Below are positions 37,703-48,192 of a DNA stretch of 64,000 nt, in pieces. The DNA is from Liquidambar formosana (taxonomy: Eukaryota > Streptophyta > Magnoliopsida > Saxifragales > Altingiaceae). Where the stretch lies: contig CM077831.1 of the NCBI GenBank assembly GCA_039720395.1, forward strand, positions 6,676,003 through 6,740,002. The letters run 5' to 3'. Made by a program: the position numbers and the translations under genes. Under the pieces are notes generated by a model. That model was not told the DNA's origin, searched no databases, and saw only the letters and a list, made by a program, of their open reading frames with translations. How positions within the stretch are numbered: the first letter of the stretch is position 1; each line of letters starts with the position of its first letter.

Positions 37703-40324
37703 ATGGCTGAAGAAAGAACTAGCAACCGGGGTTTCAACCTTGAGGCCGCTTTGAAAGCTATCATGGAGAAGCTTGATCACACCACCCAGGTATCCGAGAT
37801 TGCACTCAAGTTAGCTCAAGACCTTCAACAGAAGAACTCTGAACCTGAATCTAGGGCTCGTGTCATTGATAACAATCAAGGATCCAATGAGTCCGAATCC
37901 GCTGAGGAACCATTAGGAGAAGGGGGAGAACTACCCAAGACCAAGGAAGGGGAAACCAAAGCCACATCAAGGGAGAGCTCAACCGTCCTGGCAAACAAGG
38001 TTGAGGCCTTAGAACGAACTCTGAAGGGAATCCGCAGGTCTGATGATATGGTGGACATCCGCACTTTGTCCTTGTTCCCAAAGGCTCGCATCCCGTTACA
38101 ATTCAAGATGCCGGAGTTGGAAAAATTCGATGGGATAGGCTGTCCTAAGACCCACCTCAAGATGTATGTGCGAGCTATGCACCCTCGAGGGGCGAACGAT
38201 GAGTTATTGGCTCAAATGTTTCATGAGTCATTAGCAAGTTCCGCCTTGAAATGGTTTTTGTCATTAGAGGAGAACAGAACCAAGACTTGGGAAGATGTGT
38301 GCAATGCATTCACAGACCATTACAAGTATAACACTGAAGTGGATGTCACGCGAAGGGACTTGGAAACCACTAAGCAAGGGGTTAACGAGACTTTCTCCGC
38401 CTTCATCACTAGGTGGAGACAAAAGGCTTCTAAGATGACAGACAGACCGAACGAGGAAGAACAGATTCAGTTGGTGGTGAAGAACTTGCTGCCCGTATAT
38501 CACAAGCATCTCTTTGCTCATTACTTTCCGAATTTCAAGGCTCTTGTTGGGGCTGGCACACAAGTTGAAGATGCAATCGCTGATGGAACAATCAAAACGG
38601 AGGAGGTCCTAAGGAGTCGAAGGACAAACTTTGGAGGAAAGCCCAATGCTGAGGTTAATACCATTACCCAACCCACTCGCCCTTTCTCCCTAAATGACTC
38701 CACCTCACCTCGCCAATTCACCGAGCTATATATGCCACTCGAAAGAGTCTTTGAAAAGCTGAGAAGCCGTGACCTCCTGAAACCCCTCGACCCAAGGCCT
38801 CCACCAAACCCATTGCCCAAGAACTACAATGAAAATGAATATTGCAAGTTCCACCAAGCCAAAGGCCATCTAACCAACCGTTGTTACCGCCTCCGCCATG
38901 AAATCCAAGATTTGCTCGACAAGCAGATCATTTCACCACCCACCGCACCAAATCGCCCAAATGTCACTCGAAATCCCTTCCCCACTCACAATATGCCTCC
39001 TCCCAACAACATAAATGCCATCGAGCTAGGCTCGTCCCAATCCCGTCAACCCATAAGGCGATACACGCCGCTTCCCATGACCTTGACCCAGGTTTTCCAC
39101 CAATGTTGTGATAAAGGGCTTATATTGCCATGCCATTCAAAGCCGAGGCCTTCGACTCCTCACCAATTCTGTTTGTACCATCAGGCGCCTGGACATGATA
39201 CGGAGGACTGTGTTATACTGAAAAAGGTAGTTCAAGACCTTATTGATCAAAAGGTTTTGGTATTGCCAAAGAAGTCCATGCAGCGACAATTGAAAGAAAG
39301 GTTCGAGGCAGGAGATCCTAGAGTGGGTTTGTTGGGAGAGTCGTCCGGAAAGTTTGATTACTATGTACTCTATCCCGACCCCATCCCTGAGGAGCCTATA
39401 ATCCCCACAGGTTGGGATGAGTTGCCAGAGGAAGTCCAAATGGAAGAGGTCGACACAATCACATGGGATGACCTCATGGGTGATGTAGGTGAGATTGATG
39501 ATATGTGGATGAGCGATGACGAGGTGGAGCACATAACTAGAGGGGGTCGCCATTTCAAGCCTCCGCACTTAGAATCTGACAACCCGTTGGGAGACTTGGA
39601 AGGTAATCGCCACCTCGACCTGCAAGAAGAGGAGGACGAAGTGCTTAGGCAATTGAGAAAGACTAGTGCCAACATCACTATATGGGGTTTGCTCATGGCC
39701 TCTTACAAGCACCGTCAGACTATCTTGAAGTTGCTGAACCAGATACAGGTTCCTGTTGACACATCTCCGAAAAATTTGGTGAACTTGGTGAATCCAACCT
39801 CGAAGAACTCAACCATTGTGTTCTCAGAAGTAGACCTACCTAAAAGTGGACCTAGCCATTCGCAAGCCATGTACATCACTGTCGATACCATGGGAAAGAG
39901 AGTTCCAACAGTCCTGATTGATAATGGTTCCGCTCTTAATGTATGCCTTCTCAGAACTGCCACCGTCTTGGGGTTGGATCCAACAGACTTCATGCCATTC
40001 GGGCAAACAGTGAGAGCCTACGATAACACCCGTAGAGAGGTGATTGGAGTGGTCACTTTGCCGCTGATTATGGGGCCTACAGAATTCAGAGTAGAGTTCC
40101 AAGTGCTGGACGTCCCGTCGTGCTTCAACCTCTTGTTGGGAAGACCTTGGATTCATCCTGCAGGGGCTGTCCCTTCTTCATTACACCAAAAAGTCAAGTT
40201 CCCTTATGAAGGGGCCATCGTCACACTCCAAGGTGATTATGACTTGAAATCGTTAGGGGTACCCATTTGCGAGATCAAGCCCGAGCCCGTTGGAGCACTA
40301 TTGTCTGGGTTCGAGTATGTTTAA
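37703..40324 (+). CDS. gag-pro: Gag-protease polyprotein, cut by a nonsense codon
   Basis: This encodes the structural Gag and the start of the aspartic protease. From the first ATG (MAEERTSNRG) the visible parts are as follows. An acidic N-terminal region is followed by the gag capsid domain at about residues 115-230 (FDGIGCPKTHLKMYVRAM, then ALKWFLSLE). Two zinc knuckles of the unusual form CX2HX4HX4C follow, near residues 381 and 490. A strongly acidic linker comes next. The protease has LIDNGSALNV (catalytic Asp at about 740) and LLGRPWIH. The frame stops at TAA 40322-40324, where the older copy has CAA. The following 229 codons continue in the same frame, so this is a recent nonsense mutation, not the natural end. 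The GTG at 37637 is in frame but is an unlikely plant start. Confidence 0.92.
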   Translation: MAEERTSNRGFNLEAALKAIMEKLDHTTQVSEIALKLAQDLQQKNSEPESRARVIDNNQGSNESESAEEPLGEGGELPKTKEGETKATSRESSTVLANKVEALERTLKGIRRSDDMVDIRTLSLFPKARIPLQFKMPELEKFDGIGCPKTHLKMYVRAMHPRGANDELLAQMFHESLASSALKWFLSLEENRTKTWEDVCNAFTDHYKYNTEVDVTRRDLETTKQGVNETFSAFITRWRQKASKMTDRPNEEEQIQLVVKNLLPVYHKHLFAHYFPNFKALVGAGTQVEDAIADGTIKTEEVLRSRRTNFGGKPNAEVNTITQPTRPFSLNDSTSPRQFTELYMPLERVFEKLRSRDLLKPLDPRPPPNPLPKNYNENEYCKFHQAKGHLTNRCYRLRHEIQDLLDKQIISPPTAPNRPNVTRNPFPTHNMPPPNNINAIELGSSQSRQPIRRYTPLPMTLTQVFHQCCDKGLILPCHSKPRPSTPHQFCLYHQAPGHDTEDCVILKKVVQDLIDQKVLVLPKKSMQRQLKERFEAGDPRVGLLGESSGKFDYYVLYPDPIPEEPIIPTGWDELPEEVQMEEVDTITWDDLMGDVGEIDDMWMSDDEVEHITRGGRHFKPPHLESDNPLGDLEGNRHLDLQEEEDEVLRQLRKTSANITIWGLLMASYKHRQTILKLLNQIQVPVDTSPKNLVNLVNPTSKNSTIVFSEVDLPKSGPSHSQAMYITVDTMGKRVPTVLIDNGSALNVCLLRTATVLGLDPTDFMPFGQTVRAYDNTRREVIGVVTLPLIMGPTEFRVEFQVLDVPSCFNLLLGRPWIHPAGAVPSSLHQKVKFPYEGAIVTLQGDYDLKSLGVPICEIKPEPVGALLSGFEYV

Positions 40325-41011
40325 TGCATAGAAAAAGAGCCGGAACAGAGAGAGTTGATACCTCTCGACCTTTGCCCTCATGGCAATTTGCATGTGGGGA
40401 ACATAATGAAGAAAATGAGTTTCTTCCCAGGCATGGGACTAGGACGCCGTCAGCAAGGCATACCGGTATCCGTTCAGAGCCGCATTGTCACCTATACCTT
40501 CGGATTGGGGTATGAGCCTTCCAAAAAGGACCGTATGGAGATGTTGCAGAGAAGCAAAGAAAGGGTCAAAGCAAAAGCAGAAGGGAGGGCGCCAGATATC
40601 CGAATCTCGCCATACCGACCTACCTTGAATGGTTACTTTGTTAAGGAAGGGGAGGACTTCCTATTCTGTGGATTCCCCGAACCATCCATTGACAAAGCAA
40701 CTAAGGCGAGAGTTCCGGGGTTTGAAATATTCTTTACTGAGTGGTATCCCATTACTGCTACAATGGTTGACGATGAAGCGATCAAGGATGACTATTGGGA
40801 AAAGAAGAGCGAGGACTGGGCAGAACAGATGGATTCGGAAGCCATGGTTACAATGTTTCAAGATATGGTTCTTGTTGTAGAGGAATCGGATCTCGAGTGT
40901 TCTTCAATTCACCATGCAGCCATGCCGCTCCTTAATTGGTATCTTGAAGAGGGTATCATTGCAGAAGTTCTTGAGGGCGAAGATCTCGACTTACCTGATA
41001 GTAGTTTGTAG
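40325..41011 (+). pseudogene. C-terminal part of gag-protease polyprotein after the stop
   Basis: In frame with the preceding ORF and separated only by its TAA. It starts with the linker after protease and has a G-patch-like stretch (MKKMSFFPGMGLGRRQQG, about 40408-40461), a glycine-rich RNA-binding motif known behind the protease of Tat/Ogre elements. A conserved tail (GYFVKEGEDFLFCGFPEPSI) follows, ending in TAG at 41009-41011. The old element's version is continuous with protease except for its insertions and its own stops. Unless the stop is read through, this part and everything downstream would not be made from this copy. Confidence 0.85.
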
Positions 41012-41176
41012 GTTCCTTAGTAGCTTGTCTTAGCTTTCCTTTCAAATAAAGTGTGTCCGCCTAGCCCACCTTGTGGAGTTAGGAGTCGTTCCCTAGTTGT
41101 GGCACATGTGTTTTCTTTTCTTTGTTTTGTTTTGTTAGTTCAGTCAATAAAGTGTGTTTCTTTTCATTATTTGCAG
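41008..41176 (+). other. Putative protease-RT intron
   Basis: A 169-bp interval with donor GTAGGT at 41008 and acceptor TTATTTGCAG ending at 41176. The upstream frame leaves two bases before the donor and the RT frame needs exactly one base after the acceptor, so removal joins the two frames without a shift and removes the gag-protease TAG. Ogre elements are known for an intron at this position. The unspliced RNA would give Gag-protease only. The old copy at 29286 retains the same donor. Confidence 0.8.
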
Positions 41177-43521
41177 TGTTTCCTTTCTCTCTTCTATGGA
41201 TATCTATGGCATGGATATAGATCCTAGGAATGACGTCCCCCCGGAGCTCGTTGAGCAAAGGAAAAGGGGCGTTACCGAACCTAACATGGATGAATTGGAA
41301 TCAATCAATCTAGGGACAGATGAATTGCCAAGGATAATTAAAATCGGGATAACTCTCTCACCTGCTGAAAAAGAAAAGTTGATAATACTTCTAAAAGCCA
41401 ATGTAGAGGCCTTCGCATGGTCTTATGAGGATATGCCTGGTATTGATCCAGATATTGTGCAACATTACATCCCCACTAATCCCACTAAAAAGCCTATAAA
41501 GCAAAAATTAAGAAGATTAAAACCAGAATGGGCTTTGAAAGTAAAAGAAGAGGTAACTAAACAATTAGATGCCGGGTTTCTCCAAGTTGTGGAGTACCCT
41601 GAGTGGCTGTCTAACATAGTGCCTGTGCCTAAAAAAGATGGGAAAGTGCAAATGTGTGTTGACTTTCGCGACCTTAATGTTGCGAGCCCAAAGGATGATT
41701 TCCCTTTACCGCATATCGATGTATTGGTGGACAGCACGGCAGGCCATGCTCTTCTCTCCTTCATGGATGGGTTCTCTGGTTACAACCAGATAAAGATGGC
41801 GCCTCGAGACATGGAAAAGACGGCTTTTATCACGCAGTGGGGCACGTATTGCTACAAGGTAATGCCTTTTGGCTTGAGAAATGCTGGGGCTACTTACCAA
41901 AGAGCTGCTACGACCCTATTGCATGATATGATCCACAAAGAAGTAGAGGTGTATGTGGACGACATGATAGTCAAATCTGTAGACCGGGAAGGACATTTCG
42001 CGGCATTGGAGAAGTTCCTAGAAAGGGCAAAGAAGTACAACCTCCGATTGAATCCTCAGAAGTGTGCCTTCGGAGTCACCGCAGGGAAGCTGTTAGGTTT
42101 CATGATCACTCAAAGGGGAATTGAAGTTGATCCAGGGAAGATAAAAGCTATCACGGAGATGGAGCCACCAAGAACGGAAAAGCAGATCCGGGGTTTTCTG
42201 GGGAGAGTTCAATACATAAGTCGTTTCATCGCCAATCTGACCATGGTGTGCGAGCCAATTTTCAAGCTGCTTAAGAAGGGCGTTTCCAAGGAATGGAATG
42301 AGGATTGTCAAGAAGCCTTTGAGACTATTAAAAGGTATCTGAGTAACCCCCCAATCTTGGTTCCCCCGCGGCAAGGTGAACCATTACTGTTATATTTAAC
42401 GGTTACCGAAACCGCGACGGGAGCCATGTTAGCTCAATACCTTGAAGGGTCGAAAAAGGAAAATGCCATCTACTACTTGAGCAAGAAAATGACAGATTAT
42501 GAAGTAAAGTACAATGCGCTAGAAAAGGCTTGCGTAGCATTGGTATGGGCTACCCAGAAACTCCGTCATTACATGATGTCTTTCGAAGTCCTGTTGATAA
42601 GTCGATTGGATCCTTTGAAGTATTTGCTAGAAAAACCAGTCCTATCATACAGGACCGCTCGTTGGTCGCTTCTCCTCAATGAGTTCGACATAAAGTACCT
42701 GGCGCAGAAGTCCGTTAAAGGAAGTGTCATGGCAGACCATTTGGCAAGCTGCCCTGTGTCGTCATCAACCCAATTCAATGATGAGTTCCCCGACGAAGAT
42801 ATCCTGGAAATCAAGAAGAAGGTTTGGAAAGTCTACTTCGACGGAGCTGCAAATAGAAGAGGTTATGGCATAGGGGTGCTACTAGTCTCGCCCGAGGAAG
42901 CCTTCACGCCTTTAGCAGTCAAATTGGGGTTCGAAGCCACCAACAACATAGCAGAGTATGAGGCCTGCATCCTAGCATTGGAGGCTGCGTTAGAATTGGG
43001 GATAAAAGAACTAGAGGTGTTCGGAGATTCAGCATTGATCATCTGTCAGATAAAAGGGGAGTGGAAGACTCGCGATGAGAAGCTGTTGCCCTATCATGCC
43101 TATTTGGAAGCACTGACCAAAGAGTTCGCGGAGATCGAGTTCAATTACTTGTCGAGAAACAAGAATCAGTTCGCTGATGCCTTAGCGACTCTAGCTTCAA
43201 TGGTGGAAATACCAGAAGGAGGAAGCGTGAAACCACTCGTGATCGAATGCAGAGAGAAACCTGTTTATTGCTGTTCCATTCAAGAAGGAGAGGTAACAGA
43301 TAACCACCCTTGGTTTTATGACATAAGAAGGCTCATTGAGGAAAGAGAATATCTGGAAGAAGCATCTCGCGTGGATAGGCGAACACTGAGAAGATTGGCA
43401 AGCCATTATGTGGTATGCGGAGGAAAACTGTATCAGAGGTCTTACGACGGAGTTCACTTGCTGTGTGTCACGGAGGAAGAAGCCAGAAAACTCATCGAAG
43501 AAATCCATGAAGGAGTGGGAG
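41177..43521 (+). CDS. pol: Reverse transcriptase, dual RNase H and start of integrase
   Basis: An open frame from the splice acceptor to the insertion. RT covers about 41490-42170, with the VDFRDLN and MPFGLRNAGATYQR blocks and the catalytic YVDD at 41952-41963. The first RNase H (about 42330-42740) has lost most catalytic residues (LYLTVTETATGAML, ALEKACVAL). A second, archaeal-type RNase H (about 42825-43200) keeps its acidic residues in YFDGAA, AEYEA, GDSAL and FADALA. Two RNase H domains in tandem are diagnostic of the Tat lineage. The integrase zinc region begins (HYVVCGGKLYQRS) and is cut after EEIHEGVG by the solo LTR at 43522. The frame continues at 46844. Confidence 0.93.
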
Positions 43522-44230
43522 TGTCACACCCCATTTTTGCACCACCTTACTAGGGCTCACCATTTCATGTAGGTTATTGTTTTGTTTTTGAGTCTAGTTA
43601 CTTGCATTAGTTTTCTAGAATCATAAGGACATTGGATATGAATTTTGGTTCAATTTGGAGTTGATCTTGAGGGTTAATAAGAACTTTTGTGACTTGAGGG
43701 GCATAACCGTCTTTTAGGTCACGAACTTTCTATTTAACCTTGAAATGATCTCCAAGTTGTCAATTGGAGTTCATGAGAATGCATTTGAGGTATTTATGGG
43801 TTCAATTTGATGAATTGATGGTTCGGGATTAAAATGGCTCAATACGGTTCAAGTTGGTTAAGAGACCCACTTCGGGTTGGCTCAAATTGGCTCATGATTT
43901 TCATTCAATTCCCACCCATTTGACTTTAATTAGTCTTAATTTCATTCCCAAAGATGTTTTGGAAGGTTGAATTTTGAATTGGAAAGCATTCGGTGCGACC
44001 ATATGTGCATACCTAAGCTTAGCGACGGTGGTGCATAGCGGTTAGCCGCCTTTGTAAAACCCAACCATGCAGCCATGGCTAGGGATTTTTGCCCTAAAAT
44101 GTCTTAAATTACATTCCTCATCGAAGCACGGTCGTTTTGGCTTTCGTTTCGTCAAAATCGGACTCCGTTTGACCCCCGAAACACATTTGGAAGCTGAAAG
44201 GGCTCAAATAAGGCAATTGCTGATGGCGCG

Positions 44231-44331
44231 CTCGGGTGACCATCTGGGGCCTGGCGGCTAACCGCCCAGCCCAGGTGGTCAGCCGCCCAAGGCCAGGCGG
44301 CTAGCCGCCCAGCCCCAGGTGGTCACCCGAG
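44231..44331 (+). promoter_or_regulatory. GC-rich dyad cassette (family-B LTR)
   Basis: Arms CTCGGGTGACC and GGTCACCCGAG, with inner GGCGGCTAACCGCC and GGCGGCTAGCCGCC units. The arms match other cassettes exactly, while the inner units differ in sequence but keep dyad symmetry. Confidence 0.5.
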
Positions 44332-46287
44332 CCACTTTCCTTTTTTGAGCTTTGACGCGGCTCCCTCCCTATTTCCTCGGATTTGCTCGCCTCCAGCCGC
44401 CATTTAACCCTAATTTCAGCCCTATTTAACCTACTTGAGCCCCAAGGGAACCTCTAAGAGCCCTTGGATCAATCCCTAGGGTTTTAATCCCAACCATTGA
44501 GGGTTTTCCCTCAATCCCTATAAATACCCCCTTATACTTCAGCAATGGGGGAGGCACTTGGGAGGCAATTTCTGAAGTGAGAGGCACATTGGAGGCTATG
44601 GCAGCCATCCTTAGGGTAGTTTAACCTAAACTTTGAGTGAGAGAGTGTGAGAGAAAGCTTGAAGGAGGGCTGGAGTTTGGGTTGAAGGCTTGAAGGAAGG
44701 AATTTCCAGCAGTACAATAAGAAGAGGAGGACTTTCTACAGCAGCCACCATAGGTATACCTCTTCCCCTTTCTCTCTTTCATTTAAACTAGGGTTTTTTT
44801 TGCATGATATAGCATTATTCCATGTTCAAGCTTGTGTTTTTATTGTGTTTTGCTATTTCTATTAGTTAGTATGCATGATTAGGATGATATTCATGGGCTG
44901 TTTAGTATGCTAGGATGTTATTCCATGTGATTTACTGCATGTTTGGGACTTTAGGGTTTCCTTAGTGCTGAAATTGGTTTTCTGCATGAAATAACTCTTT
45001 TGCATATTAAAGCTTATGTTTTTATCGTATTTTGTTGTTTCCATTAGCTAGTATGCATGCTTAGGATGATATTTGTGGGCTGTTTAGTATGCTAGGATGC
45101 TATTCTATGTGATTTAATGCATGTTTGCAATTCTAGGGTTTCTCTTATGCTGAAATTGGGTTTTTACTTAGAATAGCTATATTTCATGTGCAAGCTTGTG
45201 TTTTTATCATGTGTTGATGCTTCTATTGAGTAATATGCATGATTAGAATGATGTCCATGATGAGTTTTGCATGATTTAGAGTTACTTTATGTGATTTTGA
45301 GCACAATTGTGATTCTAGGGTTTCATTCATCCTTGTATTAGGAAAGTTGCATATAGCATGATAGCTTAGGGTTTTTTTCTTTGTTTTTTCTTCATAGTTG
45401 ATATATGTGTGCTGCATATTTGAAAACTATGATATTTTTGAGCAGTCACATGGTTGGTTTTAGGGTTTTTATGCATGTCATGGTTCTAGGATCAAATTAG
45501 GGTTTGTTGTTGTTCACTATTTATGTTGTTTGCATGCTTAGTGGATGAACATAGGCTTTAATTCAATTCTGTCCAGATTTGTTTATTACCTTAAAAATGA
45601 TATTTTTGCATTCATAGTAGTGGATTTTAGGGTTTTTTGCATGTCATTGCATGTAGGGTTGAGTTAAAGTTTTAGTTAGCTTATGATTCATGTTGTTTGC
45701 ATGACTTGTGGTTGATTTTTAAGCCTTAATTCAATTCTGTCCAGATCTGTTTAATGCTTTTAATGATGAGTTTTGAGCATGTATTAGCTTATGTTTAAGC
45801 ATGATAATGGCTTGATTTGGAATCTAGCTTGGTTGGTTGGTGTTTTGGTATGTTTTGCATGGAAATTGCAGGTGCTTTGACAGGTATAACAGGTGCAACT
45901 ACCCCACCAATGTGGGGTGGTTATTTTGGCTATTGTGAGATGAAATCTTACAAATAAGGTAATTACCCTATGCAATAGGGTGGTTACTTTGACAGGTTGC
46001 TTTTGCTTAAGGTAAGTAGGGTATGAGGGTGCCCCAATTCACCCTTCTTTCCTTTCATTGAAACTTTCCCTTTCTCCCTCCTTAGGGTTATTTCCTAATA
46101 TGAGTCTATGGTAATAATTAGAGGTTTCCTTGATTAAATAAATTACCTTTTTATCAAAGTTTCCATCTTGTGGAAGTTATTTCTATTTCAAACTTGGTTT
46201 AAATACCAGATTTTCTATCTTTCAAATAAGGAAACCTAGGGTTTTTTTACCATAGGTTTATATTAGGGTTTAACCCTAATTCTTTTC

Positions 46288-46336
46288 GAACTACGTGGAC
46301 TTTGATCCATGTATTTCCATACATGGTACGTAGGCG
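46288..46336 (+). ncRNA. Conserved stem-loop motif, family-B LTR copy
   Basis: GAACTACGTGG ... GGTACGTAGGC in a different LTR family, with the inner CCATG arm of family A and ACATGG opposite it. The surrounding sequence is less conserved than the motif. Confidence 0.4.
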
Positions 46337-46843
46337 CTCCTTGTGAGGTTCAAGTCCGCCCTAGGATACTAAGTATCCTAGGTTTTCTCCTCTCCCTCTT
46401 TCTTTTTCTGTTTTTCTTTGATTTACTTGATTATATGGATGAATGAATGAATGATATGCATGCTGTCTTGTGATGATAATTGTTGATTTGTGTGTGATTA
46501 AGACTTTGATTTAGCCCAATTAAATTAAGAGACCGTTTAGGGCGATATGGGTGCCTATAGGCTTTGCCTAGAACCTTCCCATATCGTAACTTAGCCTCCG
46601 AATCCCCGAATTCTCTGGTTTCCAAAAGACTTTTTGCCTTACCATTTTTAAACATGGAGTCAATCTTTTGTTTTCCTAAAACAAAACTGTTTTTTAGGGT
46701 TTTCCTTGTTTCCTTTAAAAAATAAGGTGGCGACTCCTTTCTTTTTCCAAACCCATTCGTGGGCCCTCTTTCCTGGGTCCACAGACTGGCGACTTTTAAA
46801 CCCTCCTATGGGCCTTGTAACCATTTTTAGGGTCCACAGGGAG

Positions 46844-47877
46844 CTCCGCATATGAATGGATACATGTTGGCTAAGAAGATCATGAGACTAGGGTATTACT
46901 GGTCTACAATGGAAAGGGATTGCTATGCCCACGTCAAGAAGTGCCATAAGTGTCAGCTCTTCGCCAACGGACAACACTTGCCCTCTATGCCCTTAACAAG
47001 CATGTCAACTCCGTGGTCGTTTGCAGTATGGGGAATAGATATCATCGGACAGATTAAGCCGAAGGCATCCAATGGTTATGAATACATTTTGGTAGCCATC
47101 GATTACTTTACCAAATGGGTGGAAGCAGCTTCCTTTAAAGTTTTGAATGCTAAAAAGGTGGCGCAGTTCATACAGCTCAACATTATCTACCGATATGGGG
47201 TACCGCGCGAGGTCATTTCAGATAACGGTCAGCATTTCCAGAGGGAGACCAAAGAACTCTTGCAGAAGTACAAGATCGTTCATCACTTGTCATCCCCGTA
47301 TCGTCCGCAGACAAACGGCGCCGTGGAAGCCGCCAACAAAAACATCAAGAAGATATTACAGAAAACGACTGACACGTACACTGATTGGCATGAGAAACTA
47401 CCATTGGCATTATGGGGGTACAGAACGTCAGTCAGATCGTCAACAGGGGCTACGCCATATGCGCTAGTGTATGGGATGGAGGCTTTTTTGCCAGTAGAGT
47501 TAGAAGTTCCTTCGTTAAGGGTTGCTGTGGAAAGTCAGCTGGCAGAGGTGGACTGGATCAAAAGTCGTTATGATGAGTTAGCATTGCTAGATGAAAGGCG
47601 ATTGAGGGCTCTCTACCATGTGCAAGGGTGCCAGAGAAGAGTCGCAAGGGCGTTCAACAAACATGTCAAAAACAGAGGCTTGAAGAAAGGGGATTTAGTG
47701 TTGAAAGAGATCCGAGCTCCAATTTTCGATCCACGAGGAAAGTTCAAACCAAGTTGGGGAGGACCGTACGTCATCAAGGAGATATTGCCAGCAGGGGCTG
47801 TTCGACTTATGGATTTGGATGGGATTGAGTTCGCTCGTCCCACCAATTTGGATCAATTAAAGAAGTATTATGTATAA
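46844..47877 (+). CDS. int: Integrase, C-terminal main part
   Basis: The open frame continues the polyprotein after the duplicated GGGAG; a Met lies at 46852. It holds the rest of the zinc-binding region (CHKCQLF at about 46951) and the catalytic core with Asp in WGIDIIG (about 47037), Asp in ISDNGQHF (about 47221) and Glu in VEAANKN (about 47326). The C-terminal GPY/F-type module (GGPYVIKEI, about 47758-47784) ends at YYV and TAA. If the solo LTR and one duplication copy are ignored, the frame on both sides is in register with no lost codon. Integrase was therefore intact until that insertion. Alone, this piece lacks the N-terminal zinc histidines. Confidence 0.93.
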
Positions 47878-47885
47878 GGCCTGCT

Positions 47886-47916
47886 AGGTTGAAAACCTGT
47901 AAAGGCGGCCTAGGCA
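47886..47916 (+). repeat. Post-integrase AAAACC/AAAGGCG motif
   Basis: GTTGAAAACCTGTAAAGGCG follows the integrase stop by 10 bp. Related phrases occur three times at 62306-62450 in another element, so it is a shared cis motif of the 3' region. Confidence 0.4.
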
Positions 47917-47931
47917 AAAGTTAAGGCATGA

Positions 47932-48026
47932 GAACTACGTAGGACCTGATTCCCCAAAAGAAAAAAAAACAAAAAGAAAAAAAAAAAGAAAAAAAAAGAA
48001 AAAAGAAAACGGGGATACGTAGGCAG
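47932..48026 (+). ncRNA. Conserved stem-loop motif, post-integrase copy
   Basis: GAACTACGTAGG ... GGGGATACGTAGGCAG, with outer arms CTACGT/ACGTAG and inner arms CCCC/GGGG. The loop is an A-rich run at about 47955-48009. It has the same outer signature as the LTR copies with a different inner stem. Confidence 0.4.
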
Positions 48027-48192
48027 CCCATAAAGTTACATTGGGTGCGGTCCAAATAGCACAATCACAGAAAAATCTCGAAAGTAGATTATTATTGGCA
48101 ATTCATTTGAAATTAATTGTTTGACATAACAATTTATTGATGTTAAGTAAAAGAACTATCGACATGCCATAGAAATTCTATTATTTGAGTCT

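Larger units (their letters stand above)
43522..46838 (+). mobile_element. Family-B solo LTR inside integrase
   Basis: A 3317-bp insertion with TG...CA ends (TGTCACACCCC ... GGTCCACA) and a perfect 5-bp duplication, GGGAG, at 43517-43521 and 46839-46843. It has no internal domain. It carries the GC cassette (44231-44331), a TATA box (CTATAAATAC, 44518-44527), a splice-donor-like GGTAAGTAGG at 46011, the stem-loop motif (46288-46336) and a perfect 23-nt palindrome (46360-46382). It is related to, but longer than, family-A LTRs. Because it sits in an element whose own LTRs barely differ, both its insertion and its collapse to a solo LTR are very recent. Confidence 0.95.
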
